This document shows positions 52,500 to 60,605 of a stretch of DNA of 64,000 nucleotides, in pieces (positions within the stretch are counted from its first letter, which is position 1; every line of letters starts with the position of its first letter). Origin of the DNA: Streptomyces ambofaciens ATCC 23877. GTDB lineage: Bacteria; Actinomycetota; Actinomycetes; Streptomycetales; Streptomycetaceae. The translations under genes were made by a program, and so were the position numbers. The notes under the pieces are model-generated. The model saw only the letters and a program-made list of their open reading frames with translations, did no database searches and had not been told where the DNA came from. The stretch covers positions 6,311,001 through 6,375,000 of the forward strand of contig NZ_CP012382.1 of the NCBI RefSeq assembly GCF_001267885.1. The letters run 5' to 3'.

Positions 52500-52802
52500 C
52501 TATGCCGCCTGGTCCCAGCTGTCCGGGAGGTGATTCTCGTCGGGCGGGCGCTGTGTGGCCTTCTCGCGGGCGCGGCCCGGGATGGACAGGCTGGTGAGGT
52601 ACCAGGGCAGTGGCCATACGGTCTCCCACCACGGTGTCTGGGGTTCGAGGAGCAGGTCTGCGGCTGCGGTGGTCATGCCGGCGGCGAGGCTCCAGCACAG
52701 CAGACGTCCGGTCCGCTGCACGGCGCGGGCGGTCCGGTGCGTGGCGGGGGAGGGGTGGCGGCTTGGGCTGGAGCAGGGCATGCGTCTGCCCAGTGCGTTC
52801 AT
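52500..52802 (-). CDS. Possible small membrane protein
   Basis: 100 aa from ATG (MNALGRRMPCSSPSRHPSPA). One or two hydrophobic segments (RLLCWSLAAGMTTAAADLLL, TVWPLPWYLTSLSIPG) and a charged tail (EKATQRPPDENHLPDSW). No family is recognised and the ribosome site (AAGGA) is distant. It lies between the IS701 element and the RHS gene. The aromatic/Trp content and codon use favour a real gene over chance, moderately. Confidence 0.4.
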   Translation of the reverse strand: MNALGRRMPCSSPSRHPSPATHRTARAVQRTGRLLCWSLAAGMTTAAADLLLEPQTPWWETVWPLPWYLTSLSIPGRAREKATQRPPDENHLPDSWDQAA

Positions 52803-53294
52803 CGGGGAAGAGTGTCCTTCACAGCAGGGGTGGTTGCCGCGGGTTGGGGGACCACGCATGCAGGACGAGGAAAGTGTGCATTGCGTGAAGCCGTGGGTGC
52901 AGGAGAGCCTCACGTCCGCCGTACGCTCTGAGACAACTTGCCTGGACAGCGCTTTCCGTCCGTGACCGGCGACGATGACCTGTGAGCGCCGTCCGGCAGC
53001 GTAGGAGGCAGGCCGGAACCTGGCCGAAACAAAACACCCGCTGACCTCCCCTTTAATGAAGGAGGCCCAGGTCACAAGGTTTCGGTCAAGGTATCGCCGA
53101 TGAGTGGTAACAGAACCATCAATTCCGCCCGGACTGCAGGGTGGTCAGGGTGGTTAGGTCCGGTTTGCCGCGCTGAAGCGGCGGGGCTGATTCCGGACCG
53201 CATGTCACGGGCGTTCGGGGGGACGTCGCGCCGGATTGTGTGCCACTGGTGACCGCTGGGGTCGCCGGTTCTGACTTCCTGTGGGGGGAAGCTC
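52803..53294. other. Intergenic region upstream of the RHS gene
   Basis: About 490 bp without a gene I can support. It is less GC-rich than the flanks and should contain the RHS promoter. Short inverted repeats occur (for example CCTCC with GGAGG around 53046-53068) but no riboswitch or known regulatory motif is recognised. The RHS start itself has GTGGGGGGAAG upstream. Confidence 0.4.
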
Positions 53295-56264
53295 ATGCAC
53301 TCGCGTGCCGACCGCACGCCGTTTCGGCGTGCCCGGAGAACACACAGAACTGCATTGATATCGGCGATCACCACGGCTGCTGTGATGATCGCCGCAGCTC
53401 CCGGTCTGGCTGCGGCACCGAAGGCCGAGCTGCCGCAGCCGGAGAGCCCGTGGACGAAGCCGACCAAGGTGGAAGTGCCCGCGACACCGGCCGGTTCGAT
53501 CACGGCGCCGGACTCGGAGGCCGAGGCCAAGCCGTCGGCAGAGGTCGCAGCCTGGCGGGCGGCCCGGAAGGCTCGTGCGACAGGCGACGCACCGGCCAAG
53601 ACCCCGGCGTCCCGCTCGGCTACCGCTGCCGCTGCCGCGTCCGATTACCTGCCCGAAGGGCAAGGCGAGGTGCCCTGGCACCAGACTGTCGACACCCGCC
53701 TGAACGACGCCCTGGTGGCGCGGGTGAACGTCTCCAACGGCAACCTGATGCTGGCGGCGACGGACTTCGACATCGCTGGCGTCGGCCAGGAAATCCAGCT
53801 CACCCGCACCTACAACTCCCTCGAAGCGCCGTGGGGGAAGGTGTCGCAGCGCTGGTGGCAGGGATACGAGCGCTACCTGCAGATCAACGACGGTGAAGTC
53901 GACGTCTTCGACGCCACCGGCGCCCTGCTGCGCTTCACCGCCAGGACCGACGGCGGCTACACCACCCCCGCCGGCTATTCGAAGGACTTGAAGAAGAACG
54001 CGGACGGCACCTACACCCTCACCGACCGCAAGTCCGGCACCAAGGACACCTACAACGAACACGGCACCCTGACGAAGGTCACGGACAAGAACAAGGGCAC
54101 GATCACCGTCGACCAGCACGACGAAGGCGCCGAGCACAAGGGCTTCAAGCTCACCGAGACCCGCTCGGGTCGCTGGATCGACCTCGTCAAGACCTACCCG
54201 AACCAGTGGCAGGCCAAGGACCACACCGGCCGCACCGCCGTCCTCGACCTCGACGGATCCGGCAACCTCGCCAAGGTCACCGACACCGCCGGCAAGGCCA
54301 CCGCCTACGAGTACGACTCCTCCCGCCGGGTGACGAAGGTGACCACCCCCGAAGGCACCGTCACCCTGTTCACCTACGACAGCCACAACCGCGTCACCTC
54401 CATGCAGCGCGCCACAGAATCCGCCTCCGGCGGGCACACGGGCCCGACCTGGCGCTACGACTACGGCGCGGCCACCCCCTCCGACGCCGGCACGACGACC
54501 GTGACGGACCCGGACGGCGACGAGACGATCTACACGCACAACGCCGACGGCGAGGTCACCAAGGTCACCGACCCCCTCGGCCACTCACGCCACTCCACCT
54601 ACAAGAACCACCTCACCCAGACCGCGATCGACGCGATGGGCACCGGCACGGACGGCACCGGCGGCAACACCACCACCTACGGCTGGGACGGCCGCAACAA
54701 CGCCGTCTCCCAGAAGCTCCCGCTCGGGGCGACGGCGTCCGTGACGGCGTACCAGACGGTCGCCGGCACCGACCTGCCCAACGACTTCACCACCGCGGAC
54801 GGCCGCAAGGACTCCTTCAAGTACGACGCCAACGGCAACACGATGTCGGTGACGACGTCGGGCACCGCGGGCGGCACCCGTGAGTACACCTACAACGAAG
54901 CCACCCCCAAGTGCGGCGGTTTCGAGGGCCAGCGCTGCACCGCCAAGGACGCGGGCGGCAAGGTCACCTCCTTCACCTACGACGACCGGGGCAACCTGTG
55001 GAAGGTGAAGCCGCCGGCGCCGCTGGGAGAGACCACGTACACGTACGACGCGCTCGGCCGGGTGGAGACCGTCACCGACGGTCGTGGCATCAAGACCGTC
55101 TACACCTACGACAACCGCGACCGCGTGCGCGAGGTCTCCTCCACCAACTCCACCGTCACGTACTCCTACGACGGTGACGGCAACGTCAAGACCCGCACCG
55201 ACGCCTCCGGCACCACCACCTGGGAGTACGACAAGCTCAACCGCGAGAAGCGCCGAACCCTGCAAAACGGCGCCCAGACCGTCCTCGCCTACACCCCGGG
55301 CGGCGACGTCGACTTCTACACCGACCCGACCGGAAAGACGGACTACACCTGGGACAAGGCCGGCCGCCTCGACCACCTGACGGCGCCGGACGGCAAGAAG
55401 ACCGACTTCGACTACAACAACAACGACAAGCGCACCAAGACCGTCTACCCCGGCGGCACCACCCAGACCGTCACCATCGACAAGAACGGCCGCCCGGAAA
55501 AAATCAAGACCACCTCCGGCAGCCAGACCTTCATCGACCTCACCTACAGCTACACGAGCGCGGGCAAGGACACCACCAAGATCCGCACCCGCACCGACAA
55601 CCTCACCCAGTACAAGACCACCTACACCTACGACTCCCAGGACCGCCTCACCTACGCCCTGGAAGCCGACTCCGCCGCTGCGCGGAAGGCGTCGTGGCTG
55701 TACTGCTTCGACAAGGCCGGAAACCTCACCAGCCGGGACGGCAGCAAGAACACCTGCCCCGGCGGCACGACGTACACCTACAACGACGCCTCACAGCTGA
55801 GCGGCAAGAACGGCTCCACCACCGGCTGGTCCTATGACAAGCTCGGCAACGAGACCTCGGCGGCCGACAACACCCCCCGCACGGGCGAGTCCTGGACCGA
55901 CTACAGCCAGCTGGCCGGCATCACCTCGGGCGGCACAACCTACGACCTGGTCCACGCGGGCACCAGCAACGCGGAGCGCACCAAGCTCGGCTCGACCTGG
56001 TTCCACCACACGGCCCTCGGCCTGGCGTCCACGACCACAAACGGTGTCGACACCGGATTCATCCGCGAGCCTTCGGGCACGCTGAACTCCATGACGACTG
56101 GGGGGAAGTCCTACTACTACCTCACCGACGCCACCGGCAACGTCCTCGGCCTCGCCGACAGCACCGGCAAGCGGACGCACACCTACGCCTTCGGCCCCAC
56201 CGGTCTCCCGCGCACCACACCCACGGAGTCCGTTCCCCAGCCGTACCGCTATGCGGGTGCGTAA
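53295..56264 (+). CDS. Secreted RHS/YD-repeat protein, cut short by an in-frame TAA
   Basis: 989 aa up to the TAA. A signal peptide (HRTALISAITTAAVMIAAAP, cleavage near LAA) leads to DTRLNDALVARVNVSNGNLM and FDIAGVGQEIQLTRTYNSLE, the standard start of streptomycete RHS proteins, then many YD repeats (YDSSRRVTKVTTPEGTV, YDALGRVETVTDGRG, YDNRDRVREVSS, YDKLNREKRRTLQNG). It ends in YRYAGA, part way through the conserved core YRYAGAY-x-DPTGLYKMG. The frame continues past the stop without shift, so the protein has lost its core and tip. RHS shells encase a C-terminal toxin; this one now lacks it. Confidence 0.9.
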   Translation: MHSRADRTPFRRARRTHRTALISAITTAAVMIAAAPGLAAAPKAELPQPESPWTKPTKVEVPATPAGSITAPDSEAEAKPSAEVAAWRAARKARATGDAPAKTPASRSATAAAAASDYLPEGQGEVPWHQTVDTRLNDALVARVNVSNGNLMLAATDFDIAGVGQEIQLTRTYNSLEAPWGKVSQRWWQGYERYLQINDGEVDVFDATGALLRFTARTDGGYTTPAGYSKDLKKNADGTYTLTDRKSGTKDTYNEHGTLTKVTDKNKGTITVDQHDEGAEHKGFKLTETRSGRWIDLVKTYPNQWQAKDHTGRTAVLDLDGSGNLAKVTDTAGKATAYEYDSSRRVTKVTTPEGTVTLFTYDSHNRVTSMQRATESASGGHTGPTWRYDYGAATPSDAGTTTVTDPDGDETIYTHNADGEVTKVTDPLGHSRHSTYKNHLTQTAIDAMGTGTDGTGGNTTTYGWDGRNNAVSQKLPLGATASVTAYQTVAGTDLPNDFTTADGRKDSFKYDANGNTMSVTTSGTAGGTREYTYNEATPKCGGFEGQRCTAKDAGGKVTSFTYDDRGNLWKVKPPAPLGETTYTYDALGRVETVTDGRGIKTVYTYDNRDRVREVSSTNSTVTYSYDGDGNVKTRTDASGTTTWEYDKLNREKRRTLQNGAQTVLAYTPGGDVDFYTDPTGKTDYTWDKAGRLDHLTAPDGKKTDFDYNNNDKRTKTVYPGGTTQTVTIDKNGRPEKIKTTSGSQTFIDLTYSYTSAGKDTTKIRTRTDNLTQYKTTYTYDSQDRLTYALEADSAAARKASWLYCFDKAGNLTSRDGSKNTCPGGTTYTYNDASQLSGKNGSTTGWSYDKLGNETSAADNTPRTGESWTDYSQLAGITSGGTTYDLVHAGTSNAERTKLGSTWFHHTALGLASTTTNGVDTGFIREPSGTLNSMTTGGKSYYYLTDATGNVLGLADSTGKRTHTYAFGPTGLPRTTPTESVPQPYRYAGA

Positions 56265-56615
56265 GCGGACCCGACCGGCCTGTACAAGATGGGCCACCGC
56301 TACTACGACCCCACCCTCGGCCGCTTCACCCAGCCCGACCCCTCCGGCCAGGAACAGAATCCTTATCTCTATGCCGACGGCGACCCCGTCAACCGAATCG
56401 ACCCCGGCGGGTTGTGGGACTGGGGCAAGTTCGCCAGCAAAACCGTCGGGACTGCAGTAGCTGGCGGAGCCGGAGGCTGCGCAGCGGGCGCTCTCGGCTC
56501 GATCTGGACGGGTCCGGGAGCCCTGGCCGGATGCGGGATCGGTGCGGCCACGGGTGGCGTGGGAGGCGCGGTGACAGGTGCCATCGACTACACATGGTCA
56601 GAAGTATTCGGCTGA
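56265..56615 (+). pseudogene. RHS core end and variable tip, detached by nonsense codon
   Basis: Same frame as the RHS gene: ADPTGLYKMGHRYYDPTLGR, FTQPDPSGQEQNPYLYADGD, PVNRIDPGG, then a 65-residue variable tip (LWDWGKFASKTVGTAVAGGA, GGCAAGALGSIWTGPGALAG, GAATGGVGGAVTGAIDYTWS). The tip is a Gly/Ala-rich hydrophobic sequence of the kind seen in membrane-active or truncated RHS tips. ATG at 56289 could restart translation, but it lacks a good ribosome site. One base change (TAC or TAT to TAA at 56262-56264) explains the break. Confidence 0.85.
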
Positions 56616-56646
56616 GGCAGCATCACACATCGAAGGGTGTTTCAAG

Positions 56647-56730
56647 ATGGACCCTATCTGGATTGTCGGCCTTATTGTGGGGGCGGTGATCGGTGGGCTC
56701 ACCGTCGTGTTACTAGGACGGCGACGGTGA
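56647..56730 (+). CDS. 27-residue single-pass membrane peptide after the RHS tip
   Basis: MDPIWIVGLIVGAVIGGLTV then VLLGRRR: one transmembrane helix with an Arg-rich cytoplasmic end. GAAGGG lies 9 nt before the ATG, and it starts 32 bp after the RHS tip stop. Immunity genes usually follow RHS tips directly, and a membrane-active tip could be countered by a membrane peptide; this is a guess. It could equally be a chance ORF. Confidence 0.5.
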   Translation: MDPIWIVGLIVGAVIGGLTVVLLGRRR

Positions 56731-56837
56731 ATCTGTAGACGTCTCGAATTCCTCTCGGTGCGACCGCAGAAAGCTAGACCGGCGGATGGCTGTCGCGCCT
56801 TGCGGACCTGCTCCGGGCAAGGCTTCTTCCGTTCTAA

Positions 56838-57300
56838 TGGTCGTCGCAACACCCCAGTTCAGGGGTTGCGATGAACTTTGAGATTCGAAAAGCGCGGGGC
56901 CCTCAAAGCCGCAAGAAGCTCTTTTGCTGAACGAGCTGCATAATTCCAGCTCATGCAGCAGGGTGTGAGCAACGAGGACGCGTGCCGGGTCATTGAGGTG
57001 AACTCGAAGACCGGCAAGCGCTGGCGCAACGGACGCAGACCGTCCGGTCGGAACAAGGCGGCACCCCCGGTTCGCCCGGTGGTGCCGCCCTCCGCTTCCT
57101 CGGCGCGATGCTAGGCCAGGATGAGCGGATCTAAGTAGTTGACCGGAGAGAGCAAAAAGGCAGTTCAGGGTCACCGGCGCCAAGCTGGGTCGCAGCCTGT
57201 CCACTATCAGTCGAGAGATCGCCGCCACCGCACCAGGGGCACCACCGGTCAGGGGCGCAACCGGCCCTACGCCGCTCAGGAACGGCTATGCACCGACCAT
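56838..57300 (+). pseudogene. IS30-family transposase remnant
   Basis: The hairpin-like end GTCGTCGCAACACCCC/AGGGGTTGCGATGAAC (about 56842-56880) resembles streptomycete IS30 termini. The reading frame from ATG 56953 gives MQQGVSNEDACRVIEVNSKT and GKRWRNGRRPSGRNKAAPPV, the IS30 N-terminal HTH, before TAG at 57112. In shifted frames LGRSLSTISREI and RRHRTRGTTGQGRNRPYAAQ continue the protein. Several frameshifts and loss of the DDE domain mark it as dead. Confidence 0.8.
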
Positions 57301-57531
57301 CTCACCACCCGTATCCGGTTGATGACTCGAACGAGTTTTTGCTGATGTTCGGAAACGTTCGACTTCCTCGCATCAGTTGATCTTGGTCCTCGGCGACTCG
57401 GTGGGCGCGGCTCCTTGGTGCGTGCCGATGAACATCTGTTTCTCCTTCGTTGAGCTGCACCGAAAGGGCACTGTGCGGCTGCACCGCCGGGGCAACTGGA
57501 CAGCCGGCCGGAGCCGCCGACTGCGCAGGAC

Positions 57532-57588
57532 CGCCCAGCCCGACCCGTCGGGGCAGGAAACCAACGCCTACCTCAATGCCGCCCTGCG
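57532..57588 (+). pseudogene. RHS core-tail fragment
   Basis: AQPDPSGQETNAYLNA repeats the RHS core QPDPSGQEQNPYLYADGD seen at 56325-56390. The surrounding sequence is not RHS-like, so this is a short displaced scrap, perhaps of a lost orphan tip module. Confidence 0.6.
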
Positions 57589-57619
57589 CATTGAGGGCCG
57601 GATCGGCCCGTGCACCCTC

Positions 57620-57943
57620 CTGATCACCACCGCCACGCCCTGCCGCTCACAGCCGCGGACCGCGCCGACAGTGCAGGCGATGCCCACACCAGGCGCCCAG
57701 CGGGATCGGTGATGATCTGCACGTTCATGCCGTGCTTGCTTCTCATGTTTCCAAGGGCCGGTCGGCTGCGATTCGGTCGATCGGCAGCAACGTGCCGTCC
57801 AGGATCACGAATGTCCTGGGGGACGCCGTGCCGGCCGCGGCCAGCGCGGCGAGGACCGCACCCGCAGCAGCCGCTTCAAGCGCTGGACATTTCGCGAAGA
57901 CCCCGCTGCAGGCGGTCGCGAGCCGGCAGGTCGGCAACGACAA
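57620..57943 (-). pseudogene. IS5-family transposase remnant
   Basis: The upstream part encodes FVILDGTLLPIDRIAADRP and, after a frameshift, KHGMNVQIITDPAGRLVWAS PAL-type sequence, which are consecutive DDE_Tnp_4 blocks of IS5 elements (D-G-T and the KHK..GMNVQ region). Both ends of the transposase are missing. Confidence 0.75.
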
Positions 57944-57981
57944 CGACGAAGGCTGATCAGCGGGCTGGCTCAGATGCGTAG

Positions 57982-58212
57982 AGTGGGAGTCGGGAGGAAC
58001 GGTCCGATGATGAAGTCGACTTCGACGTCGACCTGCGAGAGTTGCAGGGCCAGGATCGACTTGATGTGTTCCGCGGGTTCCTCCGGGAGATCGGGCGGCG
58101 GCTGGGCAAGCCGGTGCTGATGGACCCGGAGGGCGATGCTGGCCATCCGGTGCTCGGCTTCGATGTCGAGGCCGGTCGAGTCGTTGTCCTCGCAGACCCG
58201 TTGGTCAGGTGA
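57982..58212 (+). pseudogene. 5'-truncated gene fragment of unknown family
   Basis: An open frame without a start codon runs from a TAG to TGA 58210: DDEVDFDVDLRELQGQDRLD, VFRGFLREIGRRLGKPVLMD, PEGDAGHPVLGFDVEAGRVV, VLADPLVR. The protein is well folded in appearance and has coding-like composition, so it is probably the C-terminal end of a former gene cut by the IS5 remnant. The stop overlaps the IS110 pseudogene by 8 bp. Confidence 0.5.
57985..58002 (+). repeat. 18-bp direct repeat, copy 1 (copy 2 at 59952-59969)
   Basis: GGGAGTCGGGAGGAACGG occurs here and again at 59952-59969, each preceded by GAG plus one variable base. The copies flank the IS110 pseudogene and ISAzo13 fragment at a 1.97-kb distance, so they may mark an old duplication or a lost element's ends. 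Confidence 0.55.
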
Positions 58213-59406
58213 CTGTGGCCCACGGCTGGGGTTCGCAGAAGGTTCCGTCGCGGAGCATCGCGAACAGGACGTCGGCCCGGCGCCGGGCAAGGCAAAACAG
58301 GGCCTGGGTGTGGTGCTTGCCCTGAGCGATCTTCTTGTCGTAGTAGGCCCGGGAGGCAGGGTCGCCCAAGGCGGCGAACGCGGAGAGGAAGAAGGCCCGT
58401 TTGAGCTGCTTGTTTCCCCTCCGGGAGGGTTGTTCGCCGCGGATCGAGGAGCCCGAGCTCCGGGTCGCGGGGGAGAGTCCCGCGTAGGCGGTGAGGTGGC
58501 CGGCGGTCGGGAAGGTGCTGCCGTCGCCGACCTCGATCAGGATGCGGGCTCCGGTCCTGACGCCGACGCCCGGCATCGAGGTCAGGACCTTGGAAAGAGG
58601 GTGGTCCTCCAGGAGTTCCCCGATCCGCCCGGCCAGCAGTTTGGGCTGGTTGAGCACGGCTGTCAGGGAGACTGCCAGGCTCGGGACGATCAACGAGGTC
58701 GCCCCGGTCCCCGGGACGGTAACGGTCTGCTCGTCCAGGGCGGCGAATATCTCCTCGACCAGACGCTCGGCCATCCGCAGCGCCTTCGGTCGCAGCAGGG
58801 TGACCAACCGTCGACGGCCGGCCTTGCGGATCTGAGCCGGGGAGCCAAACCGTTCCAGCAGCGTGAGGACGGCCGGATGCTGTAACCGCGGCCCCAGAAC
58901 CCGTTCCAGCGACGGATGGATCTGGGTCAACAGACCGTCCAGCCGGTTCGCGACCCTGGTCGCTTCCCCTGCGAGATCGTCGTCGAACCCTACGATCATC
59001 TCCAGCTCGGCGATCGTCTCGTCCTCGCCGTCGATCGCCCGCAGCGTGTGCGGCATCGCGCGGGCCGCGTCCGCGATGATGAACGCGTCCCTCGCATCCG
59101 TCTTCGCGTCGCCCGGGTAGAGGTCGGCGATCCGCCGCATCGTCAGCCCCGGCAGGTAGGCGACCGGGCAGCCCATATCCCTCGCAACCGCCAGCGGAAG
59201 GGCACTGATCAAGGCCGGCTGGTCCACCACGACCAGCACCGTTCCGTGCTTGGCCTGAAGTTTCGCGAACAGCTCGCGGAGTTTGGGTTCGGTGTTGGGC
59301 AGGCGCTTGTCGAATGTCTTCTTGCCGGCCGGGGTGACGGCGGTGGCGTGGTGCCCTTGCCGACGTCCAGGCCGAGGAAGACGTCGATGTCGCCGGTGTC
59401 GATCAC
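58205..59406 (-). pseudogene. IS110-family transposase with a frameshift
   Basis: GTG 59406 gives MIDTGDIDVFLGLDVGKG, the RuvC-like start of IS110 transposases with its first Asp. The frame then shifts near 59351 (about 4 nt missing relative to the expected GKGEHHATAV) and resumes as HHATAVTPAGKKTFDKRLPN. The rest is complete: LYPGDAKTDARDAFIIADAA (acidic residues), then SMPGVGVRTGARILIEVGDG and AYAGLSPATRSSGSSIRGEQ with the serine of the Tnp_20 domain. Only the N-terminal shift inactivates it. IS110 enzymes use a bridge RNA from the non-coding end. Confidence 0.87.
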
Positions 59407-59560
59407 GTGCAGGCCCCTCCATCACGCTTTCGTCCGGCCTTGCCAGGGCATCGAGCTGCCACATCCACGTTAAGGAGAGCCCTTCCGGCTCGGGTGAAGC
59501 CGGTGCTCAAGCCCCTCATCAGCGGTCCGTCGATGCCTTCGGACCCGGTGACACCACCCC
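59407..59560 (-). other. Non-coding end upstream of the IS110 transposase
   Basis: About 150 bp upstream of the transposase start without a gene. In IS110-group elements this end holds the recombination end and encodes the bridge RNA. GC-rich inverted segments are visible (for example AGCCGG and CCGGCT near 59488-59507), but I cannot fold the RNA or place the element end by eye. Confidence 0.3.
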
Positions 59561-59670
59561 CCCCGGGTCATCAACAACAGGAGGGGGAAGTCATGCCGGA
59601 CCCGAAGGCCAGAGGCCCCATTGCGGAGCCAACGAAGACGGTAACGGGGGGGCCGCCGGGTCGGTGGTGG

Positions 59671-59833
59671 TGGCCGCAGCGTCTGATCGAGCGCGAGCCG
59701 ACCCTGCGGAATGCGCTGCTGTCTCTGATCGAGCCTGATGCGCGTGGGGACCGCAGGTTGTCGCTGCGCTGGACGTGCAAGTCCACCCGCAAGCTCGCTG
59801 CCGAACTGACTCGGCAGGGGATACGGGATCGGC
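59671..59833 (+). pseudogene. ISAzo13-like transposase fragment
   Basis: RLIEREPTLRNALLSLIEPD and ARGDRRLSLRWTCKSTRKLA, AELTRQGI match the ISAzo13 block in which the P-x-L-L-x3-L-x2-L-V-E-P-x-(T/A)-R-G-D motif precedes LRWT-x-KSTR-x-LA. Sequence on either side does not continue the protein. Confidence 0.7.
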
Positions 59834-59951
59834 CCGGCCGGTCCCATCCATCCCGGCCGGGGTCGACCCTCGGAGTACGTGCCGTCACCCGGCCACGGCG
59901 CCTTCCAGGCTCCAAGGTGACCTTCGCACCGCTGGCCATGGAGTCCAGAGC

Positions 59952-59969
59952 GGGAGTCGGGAGGAACGG
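59952..59969 (+). repeat. 18-bp direct repeat, copy 2
   Basis: Exact copy of the sequence at 57985-58002. The DNA between them carries only mobile-element pieces and the truncated gene. Confidence 0.55.
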
Positions 59970-60247
59970 GACGGTTCAGACACCTTCCGAGAGTCCCACC
60001 TTGAACTCAGCTTCATGACAGGCGCTTGACCTGCGTGTGTGCAGGCTCTCGGTTCGGCGGGGGCATGCATAGCCGGAACGGAGGACCCACAAAGGGCTAC
60101 GGCCAGGAGGAACCGATCCTCGACTGGTTCCAGAAGTACCCCGTCAGCTCTCTGTCGCCGCCGTAAGCGACGTTCTCGCGCTGGAAGCCGGCCAGTTGCT
60201 CGGAGTCGGTGACGGCGGCGGCGCTCGGTGACGACAACACCGGCACT

Positions 60248-60365
60248 CGCGCCGACTGCTGAGCACTGTTCGTGCTGCGGCCTGTGCGTCGAGTGGGTCC
60301 TACTTGCCGAGCAGTCGGCGGGCCGACTGCTCGGGCCGGTTCGCTTCGAGCACCTGAACGTGCCG
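60248..60365 (-). pseudogene. Second IS110-type transposase fragment
   Basis: Minus-strand reading gives VQVLEANRPEQSARRLLGK, a stop (TAG), then DPLDAQAAARTVLSS. This matches the IS110 motif V-E-V-x-R-x8-R-R-x-G-K-S-D-x-x-D-A-x-A-A-A-R, with Ser replaced by a stop codon. It differs from the copy at 58205-59406 (DAKTDARDA), so it derives from another IS110 subgroup. The flanks at 60030-60247 and 60366-60605 hold nothing else I recognise. Confidence 0.75.
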
Positions 60366-60605
60366 TGCCGGCCGGTAGCGGGACAGGCCCGCATCGAAAG
60401 CGCCAACCCTCCCTGCGTCAAGAGCCGTTATCCGGTCGGAGCTAGGACCAGTGGGACGTGACTTACGCGACGTTTGGAACGCTACGGTCCGGGGCCCACA
60501 AGCTCGGGCTACGGGGAGGTGATCGCGTTTCGGTCATCTCATCTCGCGAACGGTCGCAAGTGATCACGCAGACCTACTGTGCCTGCAAACGTTGCCGAGT
60601 GAAGA

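Noticed and set aside
52803..53075. N-terminal extension of the small protein at 52500-52802
   Set aside because: The extra 91 residues are Ser/Arg/Cys-rich with no coding bias and no ribosome site.
59885..60421. 178-residue minus-strand frame
   Set aside because: It crosses ISAzo13 and IS110 debris in the wrong frame; the IS110 motif is in another minus-strand frame.
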